DNA of 64,000 nt, taken from Taibaiella sp. Its GTDB lineage: Bacteria > Bacteroidota > Bacteroidia > Chitinophagales > Chitinophagaceae. A model generated the notes under the pieces. It saw only the letters and a list, made by a program, of their open reading frames with translations, was not told where the DNA came from and did not search any database. The translations under genes and the position numbers were made by a program. Position 1 is the stretch's first letter, and every line of letters begins with the position of its first letter. This document shows positions 52,894-62,113 of the stretch, piece by piece. The stretch covers positions 248,001 through 312,000 of the forward strand of contig JAEUVV010000013.1 in assembly GCA_016786705.1 (NCBI GenBank). Direction: 5' to 3'.

Positions 52894-53874
52894 TTACTTT
52901 AGTTTGCTCCGGCTTAATTGCAGCCAGAGTGGTTTTATGTTCATGAGGATACGCAAGGCCGATTGAAATTTGGTTTTTAAAGGGCCTTTTACCGGATATA
53001 GCTTGTTTGCTTTTAATCGTTCCAGGACTTCTGTAACAAACGGTTTATCTAATTGCCCGGGGTCCTTATAAATACTGTACAGGAGGTTCCAGGTAACCGA
53101 ATTATAATTTTTCTGAATTACTTTTTTTATTTGTCCGGTATAGTGCTCTTCTTCTGCCTTCATCAATGCGGCTACGGTTACTTCATCCAACAAGTATGCT
53201 TTTTTGGCCTCCACCGTAAGCTGATTGGTTACGGAGCCCGGGTTTTGATAATAAAAATAAATGACTTCTTTTGTGAATAAGACTTTTTGTGCTTTAAGCA
53301 TCCAGCGGAAACTCAACTCTACATCTTCATGGGTGATACCTTCACGGAAAAACAATTGGTTATTGTTAATAAAGGTTGTGCGTACTAAAAACACACAAAT
53401 AGAAGAAGGTTGGTAGCCTTGTGCCAAAAAAGACTGTCCATTGGCTGTAGTGTTGTACTGAATGGGATGCAATAGTCCTTCACCATGAATTTGGCCATCT
53501 TTATTTATATTGCGAAGATTAAAGGCACATAAATCTAAATTTTGCGCCTCTGCAAGTGATAACAAGTTGAACAATTTATCAAAGTCCATACTATCATCCG
53601 CGTCTAAAAATGCTAAATAATTCCCTTTAGCTTGACGGATACCAAAATTTCTTGCTGATGCTGCTCCTCCATTTGCTTTATCCCAAACCACAAGATTAAG
53701 CCAATCTTTAGCTAGCGATACGGCTTTGGTATAAGTATCGTCTTTAGAACCATCATTAACCAATATTATTTCAACATCAGTTCTATTGGCGATTTTTTTC
53801 AAATTAAGCTTTAATGCTTCCATATGATTGGTAGCATTATAAATTGGGATTATTATACTTAATTTTACTTCCAT
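52894..53874 (-). CDS. Glycosyltransferase family 2
   Basis: This is a 326-residue protein when started at ATG 53874 (MEVKLSIIIPIYNATNHM); an upstream GTG at 53895 is less likely. It has a GT-A fold with LVNDGSKDDT, GGAASARNFGIRQAKGN and DADD (FLDADDSMDFDKL). It is the last gene of the upstream, AT-rich transcription unit. Confidence 0.86.
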   Translation of the reverse strand: MEVKLSIIIPIYNATNHMEALKLNLKKIANRTDVEIILVNDGSKDDTYTKAVSLAKDWLNLVVWDKANGGAASARNFGIRQAKGNYLAFLDADDSMDFDKLFNLLSLAEAQNLDLCAFNLRNINKDGQIHGEGLLHPIQYNTTANGQSFLAQGYQPSSICVFLVRTTFINNNQLFFREGITHEDVELSFRWMLKAQKVLFTKEVIYFYYQNPGSVTNQLTVEAKKAYLLDEVTVAALMKAEEEHYTGQIKKVIQKNYNSVTWNLLYSIYKDPGQLDKPFVTEVLERLKANKLYPVKGPLKTKFQSALRILMNIKPLWLQLSRSKLK

Positions 53875-53915
53875 CTTGACTTTAATTGATGACACTTACT
53901 TTCTTGTACTAAAAT

Positions 53916-55067
53916 TTACTTTAGGCTTTTAAATAGCTTGTCCCAATTTTGCATGATGACAGTGTTAGTAAAAGACATTGCTTTTTGTTGTGCATTAGCG
54001 CCTAGTCTTTGCCTCAATGATTCGTCTTTTAGCAGCTCTTTTAAACCTTGAATATATTTATTTTTATCAAAATCTGCCACCAAAAAGCCATTTCTATTAT
54101 CATCAATTATTTCTTTAGGGCCATTAGGGCAATCAAATGCAATTACAGGTAAAGAACAGGTCATGGCTTCAACTAGCGCTAAACCCATACCTTCTTTATT
54201 AGATGTCATAGCAAAAACAGATGAAGCTAATAACTTTTCTGCTATTGGAGTGTAAGCCTCATGTAGTTTAATTGATGAGCTTAGATTCAAAGAATTGATA
54301 AGTTGTTCAATTTTATTCTTTTCTGGACCTGAACCATAAATATTCAATGTCCATTCTGGAAAATCTTTTGGAATTTCAGACCAAATAGTAACCAAATCTT
54401 CGTAACCTTTTTCAGTACTAAAGCGACCCACAGCTATTACTGAAGGGGTATCATACTTGGGTAATTTATTAACTTCTATAGCAACTGGATTATAAATTTG
54501 ACTAAGATTATTTAAAAAGTTAGCCCAATTATTTTCATCTGCTTTGGTAAGAACCACAACTTTATCATAATGGCTTAAAACATTTTCAAACTTTTTTCTT
54601 TGATATTTTCTCCAATATGATTTCAAAAAATTGGCACCATTATATTCATAAAAGCTATCATAAAATTGAGTAGCATAATGACATTCTGCAATTTTAAAAC
54701 TTCCATCATTCAAACTTGGCAAAAAATCAAATTCTGCCCCTTTCATCATCGAAATGACAAAATCCTGAGGTTGTTCTTTTAAGATTCCTTCTATTAATTT
54801 TTTATATTTTGCTTCAAATTGCTTTTGATGAATTTGTCTCTGCAGAAAAGAGCTTGCCAATTTATTATCATCCATTTTAATGTCTAAATGAATTAATTTA
54901 ACATGCTTATCTAGCTCAAAAAATACAGGACGTCCAAACTGTTCTGTTGTCACAATAGTAACCTCATAACCCAAGTTAGCCACTAAATAATTTACTTTGG
55001 TGGTAAGGGTTCGTTCCATTCCACCAGCATTATACAACCATGGGATACAGTATAAAATTTTCATCAA
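53916..55067 (-). CDS. Glycosyltransferase family 4
   Basis: The 383-residue GT-B enzyme starts MKILYCIPWLYNAGGMERTL (second Met). It has VIAVGRFSTEKGYEDLVTIW and FAMTSNKEGMGLALVEAMTC, with Glu residues at the donor site. It is strongly AT-rich compared with genes left of 52.8 kb. It lies two bases after a WbsX-like gene. Confidence 0.88.
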   Translation of the reverse strand: MMKILYCIPWLYNAGGMERTLTTKVNYLVANLGYEVTIVTTEQFGRPVFFELDKHVKLIHLDIKMDDNKLASSFLQRQIHQKQFEAKYKKLIEGILKEQPQDFVISMMKGAEFDFLPSLNDGSFKIAECHYATQFYDSFYEYNGANFLKSYWRKYQRKKFENVLSHYDKVVVLTKADENNWANFLNNLSQIYNPVAIEVNKLPKYDTPSVIAVGRFSTEKGYEDLVTIWSEIPKDFPEWTLNIYGSGPEKNKIEQLINSLNLSSSIKLHEAYTPIAEKLLASSVFAMTSNKEGMGLALVEAMTCSLPVIAFDCPNGPKEIIDDNRNGFLVADFDKNKYIQGLKELLKDESLRQRLGANAQQKAMSFTNTVIMQNWDKLFKSLK

Positions 55068-55069
55068 TC

Positions 55070-56167
55070 TTACTTATTTGATTCATCTATTACTTCTTTC
55101 AATACCTGAAGATACTGATGCCCATATTTGGTATCGGGTTCTAATATATTGCCTTCTGCCCACTCATTCCAAGATTTTAAAATCAAAAAATGCTCCGGCA
55201 AACCCGTTGCATTTTGCAAATAAGCTACGCTTTTCTTTAAGTTTTGTTTGAATAGCTGAGGGGTGGCTCCTTTTAAAATAAAACCAAATTTTTCCTTTCT
55301 AGCAGTATTATCCCAATTAGGCAATACCATTGGGAATGTAGGAATAGAAGATGACTTTTCTTCTTCCATCATTTCAGAAACTTTTACATAGTCAACTATT
55401 CTGGGATAACTTGGATTGACTGCTCTGTTTAGCTTATACTTTAGTTTTTCAATAATATTTTGTTGTGCTGTGGCTTGTCCCAAAGCTTTGCCATAAGCCC
55501 CAGAAATTCTTGCGTCAAACCCGACCTTTTTATAATCCATGCTATCATTTGCAACATTGGACGCAATAAAATAAATATCCTTTATTCCATAGTTTTTAGC
55601 TTCTTCTTTATATGCTTTAATAATAAACTCCATTTCTTTTATGTCAGCAGCAAAAATCATAAACACTGGAGCGCCATCAATTTTTATGTATCTTTTATCA
55701 TTGAAAATGGGAGCAAGATAAGCAACATGTTTTTTCACGTCTTCCATTCCATTATAGGTTTGCTCCATAAATACTTGGTTTTTCTTTCCTGCCTCCCAAG
55801 TATTATACCAAGAGTGGTTTGCCCAACAAAGACAGAAAGGAAAATCTGGCTCTCCTAATTCTATTACTTCTTCTAATGGCTGCTCCAATAACATTTTACC
55901 CTTACCAAACCAATAATGATAATAAATAAAACCATGAACGCCATATTTTTTAGCCAACTCTGCCTGATCACTTCTTGTTTTGGCAAGTCTCAAATCATAA
56001 AACCCTAAATCTGCAGGGATTATAGGTTGATGATGCCCTTTAAATAAAGGTTTGGCATTGGCAACTCTTGTCCATTCTGTAAACCCAGGTCCCCACCATT
56101 GATTATTCTCAGGGATGGGATGAAATTGTGGCAGATAAAATGCTAATGGCTTTATTTTATTATTCAT
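55070..56167 (-). CDS. WbsX-like protein (GH99-like domain)
   Basis: The 365-residue protein has the hallmark start KPLAFYLPQFHPIPENNQWW, then GPGFTEWTRVANAKPLF, YYHYWFGKGKMLLEQPL and LKSWNEWAEGNILEPD. This is the PF14307 WbsX family found in O-antigen and capsule loci. The family adopts a GH99-like barrel and may act as a glycosyltransferase or hydrolase. A paralogue lies at 59239-60354, with near-identical key motifs. Confidence 0.88.
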   Translation of the reverse strand: MNNKIKPLAFYLPQFHPIPENNQWWGPGFTEWTRVANAKPLFKGHHQPIIPADLGFYDLRLAKTRSDQAELAKKYGVHGFIYYHYWFGKGKMLLEQPLEEVIELGEPDFPFCLCWANHSWYNTWEAGKKNQVFMEQTYNGMEDVKKHVAYLAPIFNDKRYIKIDGAPVFMIFAADIKEMEFIIKAYKEEAKNYGIKDIYFIASNVANDSMDYKKVGFDARISGAYGKALGQATAQQNIIEKLKYKLNRAVNPSYPRIVDYVKVSEMMEEEKSSSIPTFPMVLPNWDNTARKEKFGFILKGATPQLFKQNLKKSVAYLQNATGLPEHFLILKSWNEWAEGNILEPDTKYGHQYLQVLKEVIDESNK

Positions 56168-56196
56168 TATATAATTATATAAAGATTATTATCAAA

Positions 56197-57144
56197 CTAC
56201 TTAAAAGGATTAAATATCAAATTTTTCAAAAACAAAATTTTAGTCTTCCAATGAATTGTAGGATGCTGTATCACCTGCATACTAAAATTAAAATTGCGAC
56301 TTGCTTCATATTCTTTTTTAGAAAAGAAGCTTGCAGCTGAAAAATACTCTGTACTTAAATTTTTAATTTTATTTTGCAATGCTTTATTTTCAGTTTTGAT
56401 TGCAAATTCCATCCTTTTTTTCAATATTCCACTAAAGCTAGCTACGTTTTTATCTGTAAATTTATTAGACATTATACTTCCAGACCTTTTACGATAAAAA
56501 TACAAAGGGTAATCAAAAAAAACTACCTGCAGGGCTTGTGTATAAATTTCGAAAAACACATATTCATCTTCATGATTTTCTCCTTTGGGAAATCTAATAT
56601 TATCAAAGATAGATTTATGGTATAATTTATTCCATACTACAACAGAAGTTGGTAACCATTGCTCTTCAAAAAGAAGATTTACATAATCAACATTTGAAAA
56701 TATTTTTGAATTAGTGATGGAATTATATTGTTTAAATTCTTTGATGACAATTTTTTCTTCAAAATTTTCAAGGCAGCAGCAAGCAATTTTTACTTGTTTA
56801 TTATTGGCAGATTGAATAGCAGTATACAACAACTCAATAAATTGAGGATGTATTACATCGTCACTATCTACAAAGGCTAAATATGTTCCCTTACAAATTG
56901 CTAGACCTGCATTTCTGGCATCAGATAAGCCTCCGTTCTCTTTATGTATAACAACAATTCTCGCATCTTTTTCGGCATATTGATCACATATATAACCGCA
57001 ATTATCTGGCGATCCATCGTCTACCAGAATAATTTCAATATCTCTATATGTTTGGTTTAATATAGATTGTATCGCCTCATCTAAAAATTGTTCCACTTTA
57101 TAAATAGGAACAATGATAGATATTAATGGTTTAAACTCATTCAT
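56197..57144 (-). CDS. Glycosyltransferase family 2
   Basis: The 315-residue GT-A enzyme has ISIIVPIYKVEQFLDEAIQS, LVDDGSPDNCGYICDQYAEK, SDARNAGLAICKGTYLAFVD and the D-S-D-D motif. The start overlaps the stop of the DUF1919 gene by one base. It is highly AT-rich. Confidence 0.88.
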   Translation of the reverse strand: MNEFKPLISIIVPIYKVEQFLDEAIQSILNQTYRDIEIILVDDGSPDNCGYICDQYAEKDARIVVIHKENGGLSDARNAGLAICKGTYLAFVDSDDVIHPQFIELLYTAIQSANNKQVKIACCCLENFEEKIVIKEFKQYNSITNSKIFSNVDYVNLLFEEQWLPTSVVVWNKLYHKSIFDNIRFPKGENHEDEYVFFEIYTQALQVVFFDYPLYFYRKRSGSIMSNKFTDKNVASFSGILKKRMEFAIKTENKALQNKIKNLSTEYFSAASFFSKKEYEASRNFNFSMQVIQHPTIHWKTKILFLKNLIFNPFK

Positions 57145-57803
57145 TATTTTACATTCAGTTTCCTAAGTATTGCTGTATTTATCCATTCGATGATATCAAC
57201 ATATTTATTAGTCACATCAAAAAGACGCACACCATCTACTACCGTTTTATCTTGCTCCGTTTCCTCAACTACTATATGATTGTTTATATCAAGATTATAT
57301 TTTGCAAAAGAAATTTTGTTGTTAAATGGCAGTTCATGAAAAGCAAGAAGCACCTCTTCGAAACCATGATCTCTATCACAAATTTTCAAAAACCAATTTG
57401 ATCTATCTACTTCCATTAACCTTTTCATTCTTTTATTCCACTTTTCAAAAGCTTCTGCTTCAGAATGATAATGTAAAAAATGCACTTCTACATCGTCGAG
57501 TATACCAATAGGATATTTTTGCTCAATTGTATTTTTTAACCATTTTGAAGTTTTAATAAATTTAAGTTCAACATTGGCATAATGATCAATATTAGAAAGC
57601 AATTTTACATAATCTGGACCATAAATATATAAACCAATAAATGGAGTATTAAACGGACGGTTTACTTCTTTGTAAATCTCCGCACCCCAACAGTTATTAG
57701 CTACAATTGCAAACGCTCGGCCATTATAAGCTGTATCTAGTCTTATTCTTGCATCAAAATCATTTTTTGATGATTTTTTAGATTTATTAAACCAATTAAA
57801 CAT
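57144..57803 (-). CDS. DUF1919 family polysaccharide-locus protein
   Basis: The 219-residue protein has the DUF1919 (PF08942) features: FAIVANNCWGAEIYKEVNRP, TPFIGLYIYGPDYVKLL and VEVHFLHYHSEAEAFEKWNK with the W-x-x-R following. The family is common in exopolysaccharide loci. Its activity is unknown and thought to be transferase-like. It is translationally coupled to the GT2 gene downstream. Confidence 0.8.
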   Translation of the reverse strand: MFNWFNKSKKSSKNDFDARIRLDTAYNGRAFAIVANNCWGAEIYKEVNRPFNTPFIGLYIYGPDYVKLLSNIDHYANVELKFIKTSKWLKNTIEQKYPIGILDDVEVHFLHYHSEAEAFEKWNKRMKRLMEVDRSNWFLKICDRDHGFEEVLLAFHELPFNNKISFAKYNLDINNHIVVEETEQDKTVVDGVRLFDVTNKYVDIIEWINTAILRKLNVK

Positions 57804-57924
57804 AAGGCTATTAAAAAAATTTAAATATTATTTTACCTCTCCTCACTTTTCTGTAATATTACCTTAATGGGCTTATTCTTTTTGAAATTCACTCATTATA
57901 TTATTTCTTGCCTCTTCATTTACC

Positions 57925-58404
57925 TTATTTCTTAAAGTTAAAAACCGAACATATAGGGCATAAAAATTGATTTTGATCAAAGGCAATCTTCTCATTTATA
58001 CTAAAATAGTCCATTGCCTTGATTTCTTCTAAAAAACTGTACCCTTCCGTGATTGCTTTAGAGGTTACATCATTGCCATGTTTAAGAAAATAACTGATGA
58101 GCTTACCAGAAATCACTACATCTCCAAGCAAATCAATATCTATCCAAAAAATCCAATCTCCACGATATCTGTAATTTGTATATTCTTTTGATACTTGCAA
58201 AAAAGCACTTTTCAAAAATATTGCTTGACTGGCATCCCAAATCAGGTTAAAGGGCAACATTTTAGTTGAAACAAATGTAGCGTCTTTACATATATCACCA
58301 ATTTTGTGACCTCTATAATGTACCCAAAATTCATTTTTCAACTCATTGACCATATAAGCTTGGCCATATCTCAATACAGTGTGTTTAGCACTACTTTCGA
58401 AAAC
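57925..58404 (-). pseudogene. 5'-truncated glycosyltransferase family 2 remnant
   Basis: The frame encodes only the C-terminal part of a GT2 enzyme: TVLRYGQAYMVNELK, an acceptor-side D-A-S-Q-A-I-F-L-K, YRGDWIFWIDIDLLGDV and YFLKHGNDVTSKA. The first 90 or so residues, with the nucleotide-sugar site and DxD, are absent. Upstream the frame meets a stop at about 58405, inside the next gene. The best remaining start is a TTG at 58372-58374. It looks like what is left after a deletion or gene replacement. Confidence 0.7.
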
Positions 58405-59200
58405 TTAATTTTCTCAAAATCGCTTTTAACTTTAAAAAAGGTTGTATTTTTTGCTCTAAATAACGCATCTTGCTATAAACCATTATTGGATCTCCATAAT
58501 ACGCATTATATAGTCGAATATGCTTTTGAAACACATAATTATGTATTTCTGTTATTTTGCTTTTGTTGGATTCAAAAGATACGGATCTTGAATGTGTCTT
58601 AATCCTATAATATAAGCCTGGAAAATCCAGTTTTACCACTGTTTTGTCTTTTATAGTAGAAAGTAGGTTGATCCAAAATTCCCAATCTTCAACTCCATGT
58701 CTCATATTTTCGTCATAGCCTGTGGTTTTGTCAAAATCTGACTTTAAATACATGGCAGTGCAACTGATTTGATTATTAAGTAATAATTTGGAAAAATTAT
58801 AGTCCACATTATCCATAAGCGCATTACTGGCCTCAAAATGTTGCACTTGAGAAAATACTAAACCTACATTTGTTTGTTGTTCAAAAACAGCTACCGATTG
58901 TTCCAACAGATTTTGGGCAATTTTATCATCTCCGTCTACCGGTAAAATGTATTTACCACAAGCCTGTCTGATACCTTCGTTTCTGGCGCTACTTACGCCC
59001 CCATTTTTCTTGGAAATAAACTTTATTCTTTCATCCTTCTTTAATAATGTAGCCATAAGCTCAGCAGTATTGTCGGTAGAACCATCATCTACAACAATGG
59101 CTTCCCAAAATTCATAACTTTGGGCTATAATACTATCTAGGCATTCTTCTAAGTACTTACCTTGATTATAGGAAGGGATAATGATTGATACTACATCCAT
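58391..59200 (-). CDS. Glycosyltransferase family 2
   Basis: The 269-residue GT-A enzyme has VSIIIPSYNQGKYLEECLDS, VVDDGSTDNTAELM, GGVSSARNEGIRQACGKYIL, D-G-D-D and the acceptor-side GVEDWEFWINLL. Its 3' end overlaps the reading frame of the GT2 remnant downstream, which suggests a recombination joint there. Confidence 0.87.
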   Translation of the reverse strand: MDVVSIIIPSYNQGKYLEECLDSIIAQSYEFWEAIVVDDGSTDNTAELMATLLKKDERIKFISKKNGGVSSARNEGIRQACGKYILPVDGDDKIAQNLLEQSVAVFEQQTNVGLVFSQVQHFEASNALMDNVDYNFSKLLLNNQISCTAMYLKSDFDKTTGYDENMRHGVEDWEFWINLLSTIKDKTVVKLDFPGLYYRIKTHSRSVSFESNKSKITEIHNYVFQKHIRLYNAYYGDPIMVYSKMRYLEQKIQPFLKLKAILRKLSFRK

Positions 59201-59238
59201 AGCCTTGATAAACTATTTTGTTACAACTCAATTCTATA

Positions 59239-60354
59239 TTATTTTGCTTTATCCAATGTTTGTTTCAACATTTCCAAATAAGCAAATCCATTTTTCCTAT
59301 CTGGCTCCAGAATATTGCCCTCAGCCCATTCATTCCATGATTTTAATATCATAAAGTGCTCTTCCAGGTCATGACTTTTATAAAAATCGATGGCTTTATT
59401 GATTTGATCTTTAAATAATCGAGGGGAAGTATGGGATAATACAACTCCTCTATAACCAGATCTTGGCGTATTGTCCCAATTAGGCAACAAACATGGATAG
59501 GTGGGTACATTGGCAGCCACAAATTGCATTGCAGAAACTACTAGCCTTGCATCCTGTACTTTTACTGCTTGCTTCTCCCTGTCCTTTATACCAACTGTTC
59601 TTTTTACTTTGTTGACGATTCTTTCAAAGATACCAGGCACTACATTACCATAGATATAAGGCGTCCAGGCTTTTTGAAATGCATTGGAGACTTTGGCATC
59701 ATAATTCATTTTCTTATAATCCAAATCGTCGGCCGATTTGTTAGAAGCCATAAAATATAGATCCGGGAATCCATTTTCCTTTGCTAAATTTCTAAATTTA
59801 GCGATATAATCGTTTCCTTTTTCTTCAAGATCATTAGGGTCGTAAACCATCAAGACAGGTTTGCCATTGACCTTAATATATCTGTCATCTTTGAAGAAGG
59901 GCAATAAATAAGCAAAGTGTGCTTTCAAATCTTCATCTGAAGGATATACTTGTTCTACTAAAATCTTATTTTTCAAGCCATGCCAAATGCCGGACCATGT
60001 CTCATTTGCCCAACAAAAACAAAATGGAAAATCCGGCTCTTTACTTGCTAAAACTTCATTAGCGATCCGTTCCAATAATTGTTTTCCATTTCCAAACCAA
60101 TAGTGATAATAAATAAATCCATAAACGCCATAGTCTTTTGCCATTTGCGCTTGCTGTGCTCTGACCTCTGGCACTCTTAAATCATAATAGCCTAAATCTC
60201 CGGGACAAATGGGTTGCTCATGCCCTTCAAACAGCGGTTTGGCTTTACCCACATTGGTCCATTCGGTAAATCCTTTTCCCCACCATTCATCATTCTCTTT
60301 GACCGGATGGAATTGAGGGAGATAAAAAGCTAAAGGTTTTATGGTTTTACTCAT
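59239..60354 (-). CDS. WbsX-like protein (GH99-like domain)
   Basis: The 371-residue paralogue of the gene at 55070 has KPLAFYLPQFHPVKENDEWW, GFTEWTNVGKAKPLF, YYHYWFGNGKQLLER and LKSWNEWAEGNILEPD. The central region differs most. It overlaps the end of the acyltransferase gene by 8 nt. It probably acts on a different linkage from its paralogue. Confidence 0.88.
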   Translation of the reverse strand: MSKTIKPLAFYLPQFHPVKENDEWWGKGFTEWTNVGKAKPLFEGHEQPICPGDLGYYDLRVPEVRAQQAQMAKDYGVYGFIYYHYWFGNGKQLLERIANEVLASKEPDFPFCFCWANETWSGIWHGLKNKILVEQVYPSDEDLKAHFAYLLPFFKDDRYIKVNGKPVLMVYDPNDLEEKGNDYIAKFRNLAKENGFPDLYFMASNKSADDLDYKKMNYDAKVSNAFQKAWTPYIYGNVVPGIFERIVNKVKRTVGIKDREKQAVKVQDARLVVSAMQFVAANVPTYPCLLPNWDNTPRSGYRGVVLSHTSPRLFKDQINKAIDFYKSHDLEEHFMILKSWNEWAEGNILEPDRKNGFAYLEMLKQTLDKAK

Positions 60355-60964
60355 CTTTTAAGGATTTTAATAATTTTGCTGGTATACCCCCAATTACACT
60401 ATTAGGTGGATAGCTTTTATTTACAACGGAATTAGCACCAATAATCGAATTAGCACCAATGGTAACTCCAGGTAGAATACATACCCCTGAACCTATCCAT
60501 ACATTATCTTCAATAATTACAGGACCCTTAGAATGTAAAGGTCTTAAGGATGGAGCCAGGGCCAGGGCGGCGGCATTGATTTCACCATGCGCATGATCTG
60601 AAATATAAATTCTACTTGCCAGTAACACATTATTTCCAATAACAATCTTATCAATTGCAGAAATATGAATATCCGAATTAAAATTTACATTATCGCCAAT
60701 TATCAATTCAGGTGTAAAATGAATACCGGCAAAATAATCCCAGGCTTCTAACCTTAAATTATATAAGGAAGCAAAATTATTACCTACTGAAATATATTTT
60801 GGATTTTTTATATATTTTATATCCTCAAAATAAGCTTTTCCTCCAAATTTTTTCAAATTACTTTGCGCCCAATGATTCATTTTTTTTTGACTAAATGCCT
60901 TATACCTTCCTGAACTCAGAATGGTATAAAGTGGGTTTAGCAGCAATTTATCAATTAAGCTCAT
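60347..60964 (-). CDS. Hexapeptide-repeat O-acyltransferase
   Basis: The 205-residue protein has a left-handed beta-helix: repeats I-x-x-x-V such as ELIIGDNVNFNSDIHISAID, KIVIGNNVLLASRIYISD, VIIEDNVWIGSGVCILPG and ANSIIGANSVVNKSY, ending G-G-I-P-A-K. It resembles WcaF/maltose acetyltransferase-like enzymes. It likely O- or N-acetylates a sugar or intermediate in this locus. It lies between the aminotransferase and WbsX genes. Confidence 0.85.
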   Translation of the reverse strand: MSLIDKLLLNPLYTILSSGRYKAFSQKKMNHWAQSNLKKFGGKAYFEDIKYIKNPKYISVGNNFASLYNLRLEAWDYFAGIHFTPELIIGDNVNFNSDIHISAIDKIVIGNNVLLASRIYISDHAHGEINAAALALAPSLRPLHSKGPVIIEDNVWIGSGVCILPGVTIGANSIIGANSVVNKSYPPNSVIGGIPAKLLKSLKDE

Positions 60965-60967
60965 TCT

Positions 60968-62113
60968 TTACTTATTTAAATAAAATTCATTAATATGATT
61001 AATGACGCATGTCTGCTCTTCCTCCTTTAATTCATAAAAGAAAGGTAATCTCAATAAACAATCCGTATATCGATCTGAATTAGGAATATCAATTGATGCA
61101 TTATTGCTTAAAAAAAACTCACTTTTATTCAGACTCAGGTAGTGGAAAACAGGATGAATATCAAATTTTTTTAAATAATTTATTAAACCAGTTCTTTCTT
61201 CATAGTTTTTACAAACTATGTAAAACATATGCCCATTATTGGTTGCGTTTTCAGGAATAACAGGCAATTGAATGTAACCGGAGTTTTCTAAACCTTTTAA
61301 TCCTTTATAATACTTGTTCCAAATGCTAATACGCTTCTCTTGAATCTGATCAATGTGCTCCAACTGAGCATATAAAAAGGCGGAAATTAATTCAGAAGGT
61401 AAGAAAGAAGAACCAATATCGACCCAACCGTATTTATTCACCTCGCCTCTGAAAAATGCACTTCTATTGGTACCTTTTTCTCTGATAATCTCTGCTCTCT
61501 CGTTATACTGAGGGTCATTTATCGCTAACAATCCGCCTTCACCGGCAATCACATTTTTGGTTTCATGAAAGGAAAAAGCTGCCATGTGGCCGATTGAACC
61601 TAAAGGTTTGCGTGTGCCATTAGAAAATGTATAATAGCTATCAATTGCCTGGGCTGCATCTTCCACTACTATTAGGTGATGAGCTTTTGCCAGATTCATA
61701 ATCGCTTCCATATCACAGGCAACACCTGCATAATGTACAGGAATAATCACTTTTGTTTTGGAAGTAATATGCTTCTCAATTTCTTTTACACAAATATTAG
61801 GCTGGTTAGCTTCTGAATCCACAAATACTATTTTTGCCCCTCTTAAGGCAAATGCATTGGCAGAAGATACGAATGTATAACTTGGAACAATAACTTCATC
61901 TCCTTCCTTAATATTACAAAGGATAGCCGCCATTTCCAGTGCATCTGTGCATGACGTGGTTAAAAGCACTTTTTGAAATCCATACCTGGATTCAAAAAAT
62001 TGATTACATTTTTTAGTAAAAAGCCCATCCCCTGAAATTTTTCCGGACTTTACGGCTTCTTCTATATACTTTAATTCGTTCCCTATAATAAAAGGCTTGT
62101 TAAATGGTATCAT
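60968..62113 (-). CDS. DegT/DnrJ/EryC1 sugar aminotransferase
   Basis: The 381-residue PLP enzyme starts MIPFNKPFIIGNELKYIEEA. It has DEVIVPSYTFVSSANAFALR, VVEDAAQAIDSYYT and the PLP-lysine region AAFSFHETKNVIAGEGG. It resembles WecE-type dTDP-4-keto-6-deoxyglucose aminotransferases. Its ATG overlaps the formyltransferase stop (ATGA), and the two together suggest an N-formylated 4-amino-4,6-dideoxyhexose. The upstream dTDP-sugar genes (RmlA/RmlB) are not in the window. Confidence 0.9.
   Translation of the reverse strand: MIPFNKPFIIGNELKYIEEAVKSGKISGDGLFTKKCNQFFESRYGFQKVLLTTSCTDALEMAAILCNIKEGDEVIVPSYTFVSSANAFALRGAKIVFVDSEANQPNICVKEIEKHITSKTKVIIPVHYAGVACDMEAIMNLAKAHHLIVVEDAAQAIDSYYTFSNGTRKPLGSIGHMAAFSFHETKNVIAGEGGLLAINDPQYNERAEIIREKGTNRSAFFRGEVNKYGWVDIGSSFLPSELISAFLYAQLEHIDQIQEKRISIWNKYYKGLKGLENSGYIQLPVIPENATNNGHMFYIVCKNYEERTGLINYLKKFDIHPVFHYLSLNKSEFFLSNNASIDIPNSDRYTDCLLRLPFFYELKEEEQTCVINHINEFYLNK

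Noticed and set aside
57925..58374. Complete small gene of 149 residues
   Set aside because: The sequence matches only the C-terminal part of GT2 enzymes and starts with a TTG, so it is called as a remnant.
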